NCBI GenBank assembly: GCA_029939015.1
Contig: JAOZTV010000136.1
Location: forward strand, 1-8,145
Source of the DNA: Candidatus Aminicenantota bacterium
GTDB taxonomy: Bacteria; Acidobacteriota; Aminicenantia; UBA2199
Direction: 5' to 3'
Length of the DNA stretch: 8,145 nucleotides
Position 1 is the first letter of the stretch. The number at the start of each line of letters is the position of its first letter. Below, one piece after another: positions 1 through 7,389 of this stretch. A program made the translations under genes and the position numbers. The notes under the pieces are model-generated. The model saw nothing but the letters and a program-made list of their open reading frames with translations, was not told the DNA's origin and ran no database searches.

Positions 1-21
1 ATTAGATGAAAAATTTAGATT

Positions 22-1764
22 TTATACTCCTGTTGTTAATAATTTTTTAACTACTTTAATTAACTCATTAATTGTATATGGTTTTTGAATAAAAGCACTT
101 ACGCCTAAGTTGAGAATTTTATTTATTCTATCATTCTGTGAAAAACCAGATGTTAAGACAACTTTAATGTCAGGGTTTATTTTCTTCATTTTGGTGTAAG
201 TTTGTTCACCTGACATGATAGGCATTACCATATCCATTAATACAAATGCTATTTCTGAATGTTTTTTAGCATATATATCAACTGCTTCTTTTCCATTTAG
301 AGCAGTCAATACAGTAAAACCATGATGTTCTAAAATTGATTTGGAAAGTTTTAGCACTACCTCATCATCATCTATTGACAAAACAGTTCCTGAACTATGA
401 AATAAATCATTTTCTATTTCTTTGTTTTCAATTATGGTGTCTTCAATCGCAGGTAGATAAAGATTAAAGTTTGAACCAATATTTTCCTCAGAATATACAT
501 CAATAAATCCATTATGACGCTTTATAATACTATATACCATTGATAAACCAAGTCCTGTACCATTACTGTCTTTTTTAGTAGTAAAGAAAGGATCAAATAT
601 TTTAGTCATTAGTTTTGTACTCATTCCTACTCCAGTATCACTAATGCTTATTTTCCAATATTTACCTTCTTTTGCCTCATGATGATTTCTTACAAAAAAT
701 TCATCTGCTTCGATTTTTTCTAAAGAATATGAAAGTACACCTCCATGATTTTCTGATGGCTTTCTCATTATAGTCATAGAATGTGAGGCATTTATTGATA
801 TATTTAAAAGGATTTGTTCTATTTGATTTACATCAGCATCTACAAAACATTTAGAGTGTTTGTTTTCATTTTTAACCTCAACTCTTTTATCAAAAATATT
901 ATTTCCCATTTCAATAATATTTAATATAGATTTACATAGATCCATAGGTTTAGGGAAAAAATCATGCTTTCGTGATAAGGCAAATAATTGATTGGTTAAA
1001 ATCGTTGCCCTTTCAGTTGACTGTATAATTATTCTATTATATTTGCTCAGATTTTCAACATCAAGGACTTTATCTTTTAATTTTATATCATTCATGGTTG
1101 AAGCACCAAGAATACCACTTAAGATATTATTGAAATCATGAGCCAATCCTCCAGCAATCTGACCAATACTTTCCATCTTTTGAGCTTGTACTAATTGGTT
1201 CTCAATATTGCTTCTATAAATTAATTCTTCTTCAAGTCTAATTAAATTTGTTTTATTTTCTTTAGCAAGATTCCATTTTCTCGTAAGTGATGCGGCTAAT
1301 TGTAGCACTTCATGGGAGTCAAAAGGCTTTTTCAAAAATAAAATTCTGTCAGTTAAACCAAATTTTTCTTTTAGATCAAAAAAAGAATAATCTGAATATG
1401 CAGAGCAGATTACAGCCTGTATATCAGGATCAATTTCAAAGATTTTATATAATGTTTTTATTCCATCCCAACCTGGAGGCATTCTTACATCTATAAATAT
1501 TAATGCATAGGGCTTTTTGTTATTTAATTTTTCTTTAAGTATTTTAAAAGCGGATTCGCCTTGATCAGCAAAATCTACTTCATAATCATAGCCTGAGGTT
1601 AATGGTATTGTCTCTACATCCATAAATGAATCAAATAAATTATCTGCCTTGTTTTCAATTAGTGTGCTTTTCTCTGGAAATAATATTCTTCTAAAATCAT
1701 TATGGATAGATATATTATCATCAACAATCAATATCCTTTTATTATCTTTAGCTTTTTCAGACAT
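22..1764 (-). CDS. Soluble hybrid histidine kinase, REC-HisKA-HATPase-REC
   Basis: A 580-residue cytoplasmic hybrid kinase with no membrane segment. The N-terminal receiver (about 8-160) has acidic pair D15-D16, phosphoacceptor D92 in FIDVRMPPGWDG and K146 in LKKPF. A helical linker (about 163-198) leads to a HisKA domain with H209 in GLAHDFNN. The ATPase domain shows N-box N321/N325, G1 box DTGVG (376-380), F-box FDPFF (390-394) and G2 box GTGLGL (402-407). A second receiver (about 458-578) has DDD 465-467, D511, T538 and K561. All catalytic residues are present. The start is ATG 1764: AGGAGG lies 6 nt upstream and inside the 3' end of the preceding kinase gene, whose stop is 1 nt away, so translational coupling is likely. 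An upstream in-frame ATG at 1842 would overlap that gene by 26 codons and is not favoured. Inferred role: receives phosphate on REC1 from the neighbouring membrane kinase and passes it to an unseen output protein. Confidence 0.93.
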   Translation of the reverse strand: MSEKAKDNKRILIVDDNISIHNDFRRILFPEKSTLIENKADNLFDSFMDVETIPLTSGYDYEVDFADQGESAFKILKEKLNNKKPYALIFIDVRMPPGWDGIKTLYKIFEIDPDIQAVICSAYSDYSFFDLKEKFGLTDRILFLKKPFDSHEVLQLAASLTRKWNLAKENKTNLIRLEEELIYRSNIENQLVQAQKMESIGQIAGGLAHDFNNILSGILGASTMNDIKLKDKVLDVENLSKYNRIIIQSTERATILTNQLFALSRKHDFFPKPMDLCKSILNIIEMGNNIFDKRVEVKNENKHSKCFVDADVNQIEQILLNISINASHSMTIMRKPSENHGGVLSYSLEKIEADEFFVRNHHEAKEGKYWKISISDTGVGMSTKLMTKIFDPFFTTKKDSNGTGLGLSMVYSIIKRHNGFIDVYSEENIGSNFNLYLPAIEDTIIENKEIENDLFHSSGTVLSIDDDEVVLKLSKSILEHHGFTVLTALNGKEAVDIYAKKHSEIAFVLMDMVMPIMSGEQTYTKMKKINPDIKVVLTSGFSQNDRINKILNLGVSAFIQKPYTINELIKVVKKLLTTGV

Positions 1765-1765
1765 C

Positions 1766-3841
1766 CTATACCTCCTCTTTAAATGAATCAATAATAATTG
1801 CAAGTTTAAGAATAAAGCAAGCTCCTTTATTAGGGCCATCACTAATCACAGATAGCTCTCCACCAAGTTGTATGGCTGTATTTGCTGAATTATGTAAACC
1901 AAAACCATGTCCATCTTTTCTAGTTGTAAAACCATAATTAAAGATTTTATTAAGATTTTTTTTTTTAATACCTTTTCCGTTATCTTTGATTTTTAATTCT
2001 ATAAATTTATTGTCAATGTTTTTAATAGAACAAACGACGGTCTTATCTTTCTGAGAACTATCTAAAAAGGAATATTTTGCATTACTAATTAAATTTAATA
2101 AAATTTGTAAAACCTTATGTTTGTCAATTTTAGTTTTTTTTATATTGTCAAATTCTGTAATTATCCTGATATTATGCCTATGTAGAGCATTTCTATTCAT
2201 TCGTATAGCATCTTCCATAATGTCCTGTGCAGAATGTAATTCTTCCACTAAAACATTTTTTGCATAAGACTGTTGCATATAAACTATGTTTTGAATATGT
2301 AAAATATCATTTTTTATATTTTCTATTTCTTTTAGTAAATCATCTTTTTCAACAAGTAAATACTCAAAAAATTGTTTTATAACATCTGGAAGCATTTTTC
2401 CTTTTACATCATTTGCTATAAATTGAGCATGATTTTCTTTGTTTTCATCTAAGAGCGTAACTACTTTTTCCAATACAGATAACCTTAATGTTTTCAGTTT
2501 TTCATAGGTTATTTCCGAACTGATATTTATACTGTTTAATGCATTGCCAACATTATGAATAACATTCGTTGCTATTTCTGCCATTCCTGATTCACGGGAT
2601 AATTCAACTAATTGTACCTGTGCATTCTTTAACTCTTTTGTTCGTTCAATTACCCTCAGATCAAGTTTGTCATGTGAGTCTTCAAGTTCTTTTATCTGCC
2701 TTTTGATAGCGTCACGCATCGTTGCAAATGACAAAGCCAAAGAACCTATCTCATCTTTGTTTTTAATGTGAATTTCCTGCTCTAAATTACCCTGTGACAT
2801 TTTTTTCGCTACATCAGTAAGATGAAAAATCGGTTTTATAGTAAATCTTACAAATATATATTGTATAATTAATATAGCTAAAACACTTATACTCAATAAG
2901 ATAAGAATTATTATTGATGAGTTGATTTTCATTTCCAGTTTTCTCTGTATATTATTAGCAGTTTGAGAGACATCTTTGTTTATATGTGACATAGCAAAAA
3001 TAATTTTTTTTTTCTTTCCCAATAAGTCATTATAAAACTTCCGAAAATCTGATAGTTTTTTTTTAAAATTAATTATACTATTACGGTATGACAAGAGAGT
3101 ACTTATAGTCTTTTTTGCCAACTTAGTTACATTAGAATCTAAAACTTTAATTATTCGTAAATCTGTATAGACTGTATCGATCTGCTCAATAATATTCTTA
3201 ATAAATTCAACTCTTTTTTTTTCAGTCATAACTACTTTATTATACTGAAGAATTGTTAAGGTAGTCTTTGCATGATATATACGCTCTCTATATTCAAGAA
3301 CCTTAATTCTTGAAGCTTTCAAATTTGTTGTATCTTTGCCAATAATGGCATAATTACGAATTTTACCTTCAATCAAGTATTCAAGATCATTGATTTGTAA
3401 AATAAGTGTATTATCAAAATCAAATAATTTGTTTATATTTATTGTCAACTCCATACCTTGATCAAAAAACACACTCAAAGGTACCTTCAGGTCTTTCACA
3501 GTTTTTATCAACTCTTCATCATAAATCTGCTCAAGCAGACCTGATGTTAAGTTTAGAAGATTTGATTTTTTAGTTATCCATTGTTTATTCGTCTCAATAT
3601 GTGAATTAGCAAGAAGAGTTAGTTCTGAAAATATTTTAGAAATATTTATACCAATATCAGCATTCTTAATTACTAAATTCACATCTCTTTTTACTATTTT
3701 TGAAATCCCTTTCTCGATATCATTATAAGAAAAGAAAACAGTCAATAAAACTGCCGTAATCATAAAGAAGATCAAATAGCTAATAGCAAGAAATTTTGTC
3801 TTCAATTTCAAATTGTTAATACGATTAAAGTCTATATTCAT
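1766..3841 (-). CDS. Membrane sensor histidine kinase with helical periplasmic domain, HAMP and HATPase
   Basis: A 691-residue inner-membrane kinase. TM1 is about 15-37 and TM2 about 307-330. Between them lies a roughly 270-residue, probably all-helical periplasmic domain. HAMP follows (about 331-383) and then a coiled coil (about 376-412). The phosphorylatable histidine is H429 in VIHNVGNALNS, a HisKA variant with Asn where most kinases have an acidic residue after His. The two DHp helices appear separated by an extra helical stretch (about 465-510), ending in the QQSYAK segment; both features are typical of one known kinase subfamily. The ATPase domain has N-box N583/N587, G1 box DNGKG (620-624), FNYGFTT (634-640) and G2 box GHGFGL (644-649). 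There is no receiver or Hpt domain, so phosphate must go to a partner, most simply the next gene. Start ATG 3841 has only a weak GGA upstream, but no other Met occurs before TM1. The gap to the preceding gene is 43 nt. Ligand unknown. Confidence 0.92.
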   Translation of the reverse strand: MNIDFNRINNLKLKTKFLAISYLIFFMITAVLLTVFFSYNDIEKGISKIVKRDVNLVIKNADIGINISKIFSELTLLANSHIETNKQWITKKSNLLNLTSGLLEQIYDEELIKTVKDLKVPLSVFFDQGMELTININKLFDFDNTLILQINDLEYLIEGKIRNYAIIGKDTTNLKASRIKVLEYRERIYHAKTTLTILQYNKVVMTEKKRVEFIKNIIEQIDTVYTDLRIIKVLDSNVTKLAKKTISTLLSYRNSIINFKKKLSDFRKFYNDLLGKKKKIIFAMSHINKDVSQTANNIQRKLEMKINSSIIILILLSISVLAILIIQYIFVRFTIKPIFHLTDVAKKMSQGNLEQEIHIKNKDEIGSLALSFATMRDAIKRQIKELEDSHDKLDLRVIERTKELKNAQVQLVELSRESGMAEIATNVIHNVGNALNSINISSEITYEKLKTLRLSVLEKVVTLLDENKENHAQFIANDVKGKMLPDVIKQFFEYLLVEKDDLLKEIENIKNDILHIQNIVYMQQSYAKNVLVEELHSAQDIMEDAIRMNRNALHRHNIRIITEFDNIKKTKIDKHKVLQILLNLISNAKYSFLDSSQKDKTVVCSIKNIDNKFIELKIKDNGKGIKKKNLNKIFNYGFTTRKDGHGFGLHNSANTAIQLGGELSVISDGPNKGACFILKLAIIIDSFKEEV
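1771..1776 (-). promoter_or_regulatory. Shine-Dalgarno site deciding the hybrid kinase start
   Basis: A perfect AGGAGG, 6 nt upstream of ATG 1764, lies within the last codons (Glu-Glu-Val-stop) of the upstream kinase gene. It selects this start over the ATG at 1842 and suggests that ribosomes finishing the upstream gene re-initiate here. Confidence 0.85.
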
Positions 3842-3884
3842 TTTCCGCTATAAAGTTTTAGTGAAAAAAGGAGTAAATAACATT

Positions 3885-5255
3885 TTATTTATAACCTGCC
3901 TTTTTTAAAACATCATTAATTTTTTTATTCATTATCTTCAAAGCTTCCTTGGGAGTTATTTTGTCTTTTAGTACAAGATTAACTTCTTTTGCTATAATTT
4001 CTACCATTTCGTCCCATTCAGGAATTCTGGGTCTCATACCTGTTGTTGGAGCTGCCGCATCTGTTGCAATGAAACTTGGATATTTCTTTCTTAATTCAGT
4101 TATTCGATAAATTGACTTTCTTGTAGGAGAAGATCCCTTGCCTACACCTAATAGTTGAACAGGATAGCTGGTAGCCCACTGAGAAAAAAGGTATGCCGCT
4201 TCTTTTTTTGTTGAAGAGGCAGCAATAAATAAACTTGAACCGCCATAATGCGAAATAGGTTTACCTGAAATTGATGGAACAGTACCATAGCGCATATTTC
4301 CAACTACCTTCGATGTAACATCTTCCATTTCTCCATATCTTTCATCCCATAACATAGACATACCAATAACATTGTTTTTTAATCCTAAGGTAACCTCATC
4401 CCAGGTCCAGTCAGTTGATCCAGGGGGAGAATACTTTGATAATTCTTTATAAAAAGTAAGAGCTTTTAAGGCGGCTTTAGTATTCAATTTCATTTTAAAA
4501 TTATCATCATAAAGCTCAGCATCAAATGCCCAGAGGATTGGCAAAAATTCACAAACATTTGAAAGATGTCTCTTACCCTGAATTCCTGTTCCATATAAAA
4601 AAGGTGGATTGTGTATTTTTTTTACAGCTGCTATCCATTCATTAGGATTTTTTGGAAATTTTGCTTTTCCATGCTTATCAATAATACCTGCTTTTATAAA
4701 ACTTTTTTTATTATAAAACATATACTCAATCACACTGTCATAGGGAAGACCATAGGGTGTGCCCTTCCAACTGGTTCCTTTCCAAAACCCACTATAAAAA
4801 TCATTCGAATTATAATTTGAATATGTAAGTTTTTTGTTGTTTAATAAATCATTAAGAGGTATTACATAACCTGCCATAACATATTTACCAGTCCAGGAAT
4901 AATCTCCATTAAAAACATCATAAATACCTTTTTTTTTTGAAAAATCAGCAAGTGCTTTTTCTTCCAAAAACGGAAAACTTTCTCTTTCAATTATTACCTT
5001 TATCCCCGTATATTTTGTAAATTCATTTTTGATTTTATTAATCCATATACTTGGTGGAGTTGTTTCAGTAATCATCCTTATAGTCAGACCTTTATATGGT
5101 TCAGCCGCTTTGCCAAGCCATTTAAGCATTTTGATATGTTCGACCTTAGCTTCTTTAATAAGTTTTGAAACAGCTAAAGAATGTGAACTGTTCGTTAAAA
5201 TGAACAATAAAACGAAAACCATAAAAGCCATATTGCTTTTCATAAATCGTATCAT
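3885..5255 (-). CDS. Secreted family-1 extracellular solute-binding protein, probably a sensor ligand carrier
   Basis: A 456-residue periplasmic binding protein of the SBP_bac_1 / UgpB-like type. A Sec signal peptide spans about 1-28: basic start, hydrophobic core 9-21, and a Ser-Leu-Ala cleavage site at 26-28. There is no lipobox Cys, so the mature protein should be soluble. Family hallmarks are a first strand at GLTIRMITETTP (56-67), YTGIKVIIER (82-91), IYDVFNGDYSW (111-121), VIPLNDLL (131-138), the YGLPYDS region (168-174), the GGSSLFIAASSTKKEAA segment (338-354) and a helical C-terminus. Such proteins usually bind sugars or other small solutes for ABC importers. Here no permease or ATPase gene adjoins it and two kinases follow, so a sensory role is inferred, as for TorT with TorS or ChvE with VirA. 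ATG 5255 is chosen because AGGAGG lies 4 nt upstream; ATG 5243 would leave 16 nt. The ligand cannot be told from sequence. Confidence 0.9.
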   Translation of the reverse strand: MIRFMKSNMAFMVFVLLFILTNSSHSLAVSKLIKEAKVEHIKMLKWLGKAAEPYKGLTIRMITETTPPSIWINKIKNEFTKYTGIKVIIERESFPFLEEKALADFSKKKGIYDVFNGDYSWTGKYVMAGYVIPLNDLLNNKKLTYSNYNSNDFYSGFWKGTSWKGTPYGLPYDSVIEYMFYNKKSFIKAGIIDKHGKAKFPKNPNEWIAAVKKIHNPPFLYGTGIQGKRHLSNVCEFLPILWAFDAELYDDNFKMKLNTKAALKALTFYKELSKYSPPGSTDWTWDEVTLGLKNNVIGMSMLWDERYGEMEDVTSKVVGNMRYGTVPSISGKPISHYGGSSLFIAASSTKKEAAYLFSQWATSYPVQLLGVGKGSSPTRKSIYRITELRKKYPSFIATDAAAPTTGMRPRIPEWDEMVEIIAKEVNLVLKDKITPKEALKIMNKKINDVLKKAGYK

Positions 5256-5316
5256 ATAACCTCCTGTTAAAACTTAATAACTATCAGATAACAGTAAGAA
5301 TTAAACCTGATTAAAT

Positions 5317-5345
5317 ATTATTTCATAAGTAAAAAAAAAATTCAA
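5317..5345 (-). promoter_or_regulatory. Putative sigma-70 promoter of the binding-protein/kinase operon, with A10 tract in spacer
   Basis: On the minus strand, -35 TTGAAT (5345-5340) is separated by 17 bp from -10 AATAAT (5322-5317). Transcription would start near 5310, giving a leader of about 55 nt before ATG 5255. The spacer contains most of a 10-base homopolymer (A10 at 5331-5340 on the plus strand). The -10 is 5/6 and the -35 is 4/6 to consensus. In this AT-rich DNA chance matches are common, so confidence is moderate. Confidence 0.4.
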
Positions 5346-5359
5346 GGCAGTTAATGAAA

Positions 5360-5416
5360 TTAGATTTTTTTATATAAAGTTTTTCCAACTCTATTAATAT
5401 GTTCTATTAAATTCCA
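5360..5416 (-). pseudogene. C-terminal remnant of an MNT-type nucleotidyltransferase
   Basis: In a different minus-strand frame from the truncated HI0074-like gene, codons from about 5413 read NLIEHINRVGKTLYKKI followed by TAA at 5362-5360. Small nucleotidyltransferases of the HI0073/MNT type commonly end with a pattern of this kind, roughly Leu-x-x-x-Ile-x-x-x-Gly-x-x-x-Tyr followed by basic residues. The gene for such an enzyme normally sits beside the HI0074-like gene. The catalytic Gly-Ser...Asp region is absent. The assignment rests on a short tail remembered from the family, so it is suggestive only. Confidence 0.5.
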
Positions 5417-5616
5417 AGTATTCCAGTCTCTCCCTGATGTTCAAAATAATCTTTAATTGTATTCCAGGCCAGTTCATAATTATATTCAAATGATTGTATC
5501 AAACCCTGTTCTTCCAGTTCATTCAAACTATCTTCATTAATAAATTTAGTAAGCTGTTCTAATGCTTTGTTAAAGTTATCAAATCTCTGAACCCACCTTA
5601 TATCCTGTATTTCCAT
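5407..5616 (-). pseudogene. Truncated nucleotidyltransferase substrate-binding protein (HI0074-like), N-terminal half only
   Basis: An open frame of 69 codons. It matches the beginning of the HI0074/TIGR01987-type family: RWVQRFDNFNKALEQL (8-22), LNELEEQGLIQSFEYNYELAW (31-51) and IKDYFEHQG (54-62). Full-length members are about 130-145 residues; the second half, with the usual Arg-Asn...His-Thr-Tyr region, is missing. The frame stops just after GILGI. In full-size systems this four-helix protein pairs with a small MNT-type nucleotidyltransferase, and such pairs behave as toxin-antitoxin-like or nucleotide-transfer modules. No Shine-Dalgarno precedes ATG 5616, but a TTGACA promoter lies directly upstream. 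Whether the half-protein is made and folds is unknown; decay after a deletion is the likeliest reading. Confidence 0.75.
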
Positions 5617-5622
5617 AAGTGA

Positions 5623-5651
5623 AGTTTAATAAAGAAGCAAAAAATTGTCAA
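5623..5651 (-). promoter_or_regulatory. Putative sigma-70 promoter upstream of the truncated HI0074-like gene
   Basis: A perfect -35 TTGACA (5651-5646) is followed after 17 bp by TAAACT (5628-5623), 4/6 to the -10 consensus. The expected start point, 6-7 nt further on, falls at or beside the A of ATG 5616, so the mRNA would be leaderless or nearly so. That fits the absence of a ribosome binding site. Confidence 0.45.
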
Positions 5652-5774
5652 GAAAAATTAAAAATATTTAAGTATTTTATAAGAATTATTGAATAATTAA
5701 AAATTGAAAAATTAGTGGATGCAAACCTATGCATATTTAATAGACAATGATAAACAACAAACCACAAACGAACT

Positions 5775-7352
5775 CTATATTCCCCAAATTGTAAACTTTT
5801 CTCCCTTATATTCTGTTTCTTTTCTATATACTTTATCTCTCCAGTCTTTTTTTATCTTATCTCTGTCAAAAATTATTATATGATTTTCGGTTGAATTCTG
5901 CTGATCTGCATATTGATAAGTTTGTTCCAATGCCTCTTCTTCGATTTTTTCAATAGAAGATGTGTTTTTTGAGTATATTTTCAATTCAATTACTACTCTC
6001 TGTTCAATCTTTCCTCTTTTCCACTTCAACATCAAGTCAGTTCTTCCTCTTCCTGAGCCATATTCTCTGCCAACAAAGCCATCACCGTTAGCTACTCTCT
6101 GTAAAAATGCCTGAAAAACTAATTGGGGGGCAGCCTCTTCATAACCTTTAATCTGGCTTGCCCATATTTCAGAGTTTGTTCTCCAAAAATTTGTAAATTT
6201 CTCAAATAAATCCATTGTGTCTAACATTCCATCTTCTGTTATCCAATCAGGAGTAAATCTTGTAAGAAATGTTCGTTGCCTTGAAGTTGTCAATTCTCTT
6301 GGAATAATTTCCTGATATATTTTGTTTGAAATCTCTAAACCCTTTTCTGATAATTTAATTAATCCAAGGTCAATACAATACTGCTCGTCGTCTTTATTTG
6401 ATTTTATTTCTTTATTTAAAATCATAGGAAGTACTATGTTTCTTACTCTCTCTTCGTCAAGCTTATCGGCAAGTTGGTCAAGGTGAGTCGCTCTTGATAC
6501 AATTACTCTGTTTATTGCCTCTTCAGTCATATCTTTAGTCAATAATACATTTCTATCTCTGTTTTCTTTCATTTCATAAGTTAATTCATAAGCAACAGCA
6601 TTTACAAGCCAAGGTTGTCCATAAGTTTGATCGAAAATATAATCAAAAACAGGCTTATCAAATACCTGTCCTGTTTCTTTTGTATGTTCAAGTAATAAAT
6701 TTTTTACATCCTTTTTTGAGAAATTACCTAATCTTAAAGATTTTGCCTTAATATTAAAAGCACTGCCTCCGGTTATTATGTCCATATTACTTCTGTGAAT
6801 TCTATAATCCTTAATATCACGAACACCGCAGAGAATGATAGAAGATGGAAAAAGCTTTGGTCTTTTATCATAGCCTGCTCTTAATTGTCTCAAAACTGAA
6901 ATTAAAGTATCGCCGATAAGGGAATCAATTTCATCAATAAAGAGGACTACAGGCTTTTTTGATACTTTACATACATACTCCAAGGCTGAATTAAGTGATC
7001 CATTAGCTTCTATAGTTTTATTTATTTTTAAAATTTCATCTTTTTGAGTTTCATCATTAACTCTGCCTGATAATTCATTAACTATTGCTCCAATACCATC
7101 TTCAATATTATTTCTAGCAGCCTGTCCAACCTCCACATTTATATAAATTGCATTATATTCACCGACTTTATTAAGATATTTCTGCAATTCAAGCATTGAA
7201 CTTGTTTTGCCTGTCTGTCTTGGAGCATGTAAAATGAAGTATTTTTCCTGATTTATTAAAGTTAGTACCTCGTCAAGATCCCATCGCTGCAATGGGTCAA
7301 TTCTATAATGATTAGGTCTATTTACAGGTCCAGCAGTATTAAAAAATTTCAT
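5775..7352 (-). CDS. AAA-like ATPase fused to a C-terminal PD-(D/E)XK nuclease domain
   Basis: A 525-residue, soluble, two-domain protein. The N-terminal AAA-like ATPase (about 1-290) begins with FFNTAGPVNRPNHY, a signature of a widespread uncharacterised ATPase family. It has Walker A HAPRQTGKTS (42-51; the usual first Gly is Ala43), Walker B VVLFIDEID (135-143, D140/E141), a sensor-1-like strand SIILCGVRD (171-179) and GQPWLVNAVAYEL (245-257). A helical middle follows. The C-terminal domain (about 400-525) has a restriction-nuclease-like core: E430 in GREYGSGRGRTD, D439, and the E456-x-K458 pair in VVIELK, then a helix with YQYADQ. Both active sites look intact, so it could be an ATP-dependent nuclease acting in defence, mobility or DNA repair; the true role is not known. 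Start ATG 7352 has AAGGA 8 nt upstream and a good promoter behind it. It appears to be transcribed alone; the next minus-strand frame starts 158 nt downstream behind its own promoter. Confidence 0.88.
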   Translation of the reverse strand: MKFFNTAGPVNRPNHYRIDPLQRWDLDEVLTLINQEKYFILHAPRQTGKTSSMLELQKYLNKVGEYNAIYINVEVGQAARNNIEDGIGAIVNELSGRVNDETQKDEILKINKTIEANGSLNSALEYVCKVSKKPVVLFIDEIDSLIGDTLISVLRQLRAGYDKRPKLFPSSIILCGVRDIKDYRIHRSNMDIITGGSAFNIKAKSLRLGNFSKKDVKNLLLEHTKETGQVFDKPVFDYIFDQTYGQPWLVNAVAYELTYEMKENRDRNVLLTKDMTEEAINRVIVSRATHLDQLADKLDEERVRNIVLPMILNKEIKSNKDDEQYCIDLGLIKLSEKGLEISNKIYQEIIPRELTTSRQRTFLTRFTPDWITEDGMLDTMDLFEKFTNFWRTNSEIWASQIKGYEEAAPQLVFQAFLQRVANGDGFVGREYGSGRGRTDLMLKWKRGKIEQRVVIELKIYSKNTSSIEKIEEEALEQTYQYADQQNSTENHIIIFDRDKIKKDWRDKVYRKETEYKGEKFTIWGI

Positions 7353-7389
7353 TTTTAAAATCCTTTTTCTTATTAATTTTCATATTGAA

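Noticed and set aside
1287..1496. Plus-strand 69-codon frame inside the hybrid kinase
   Set aside because: It is antisense to the conserved REC1 coding sequence, with no ribosome site and no recognisable protein features.
1765..1842. 26-codon N-terminal extension of the hybrid kinase from ATG 1842
   Set aside because: It overlaps the upstream kinase gene, and its residues resemble no domain. The ATG at 1764 has a perfect AGGAGG and starts right before the receiver domain.
4611..4820. Plus-strand 69-codon frame inside the binding-protein gene
   Set aside because: It is antisense to a well-supported gene; the apparent hydrophobic Phe/Ile-rich product is what antisense of Lys/Asn-rich sequence gives.
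5029..5259. Plus-strand 76-codon frame over the binding-protein 5' end
   Set aside because: It is antisense to the signal peptide and first strand, and lacks family resemblance. The hydrophobic look comes from the opposite strand's composition.
5661..5698. AT-only inverted repeats (AAAATA/TATTTT and AATTATT/AATAATT)
   Set aside because: Pure A/T palindromes are expected by chance in DNA of this composition, and nothing next to them suggests a function.
5719..5734. ATGCA/TGCAT hairpin after the ATPase-nuclease gene as terminator
   Set aside because: The stem is only 5 bp, and on the minus strand the T run starts 7 nt beyond it. Too weak to call an intrinsic terminator.
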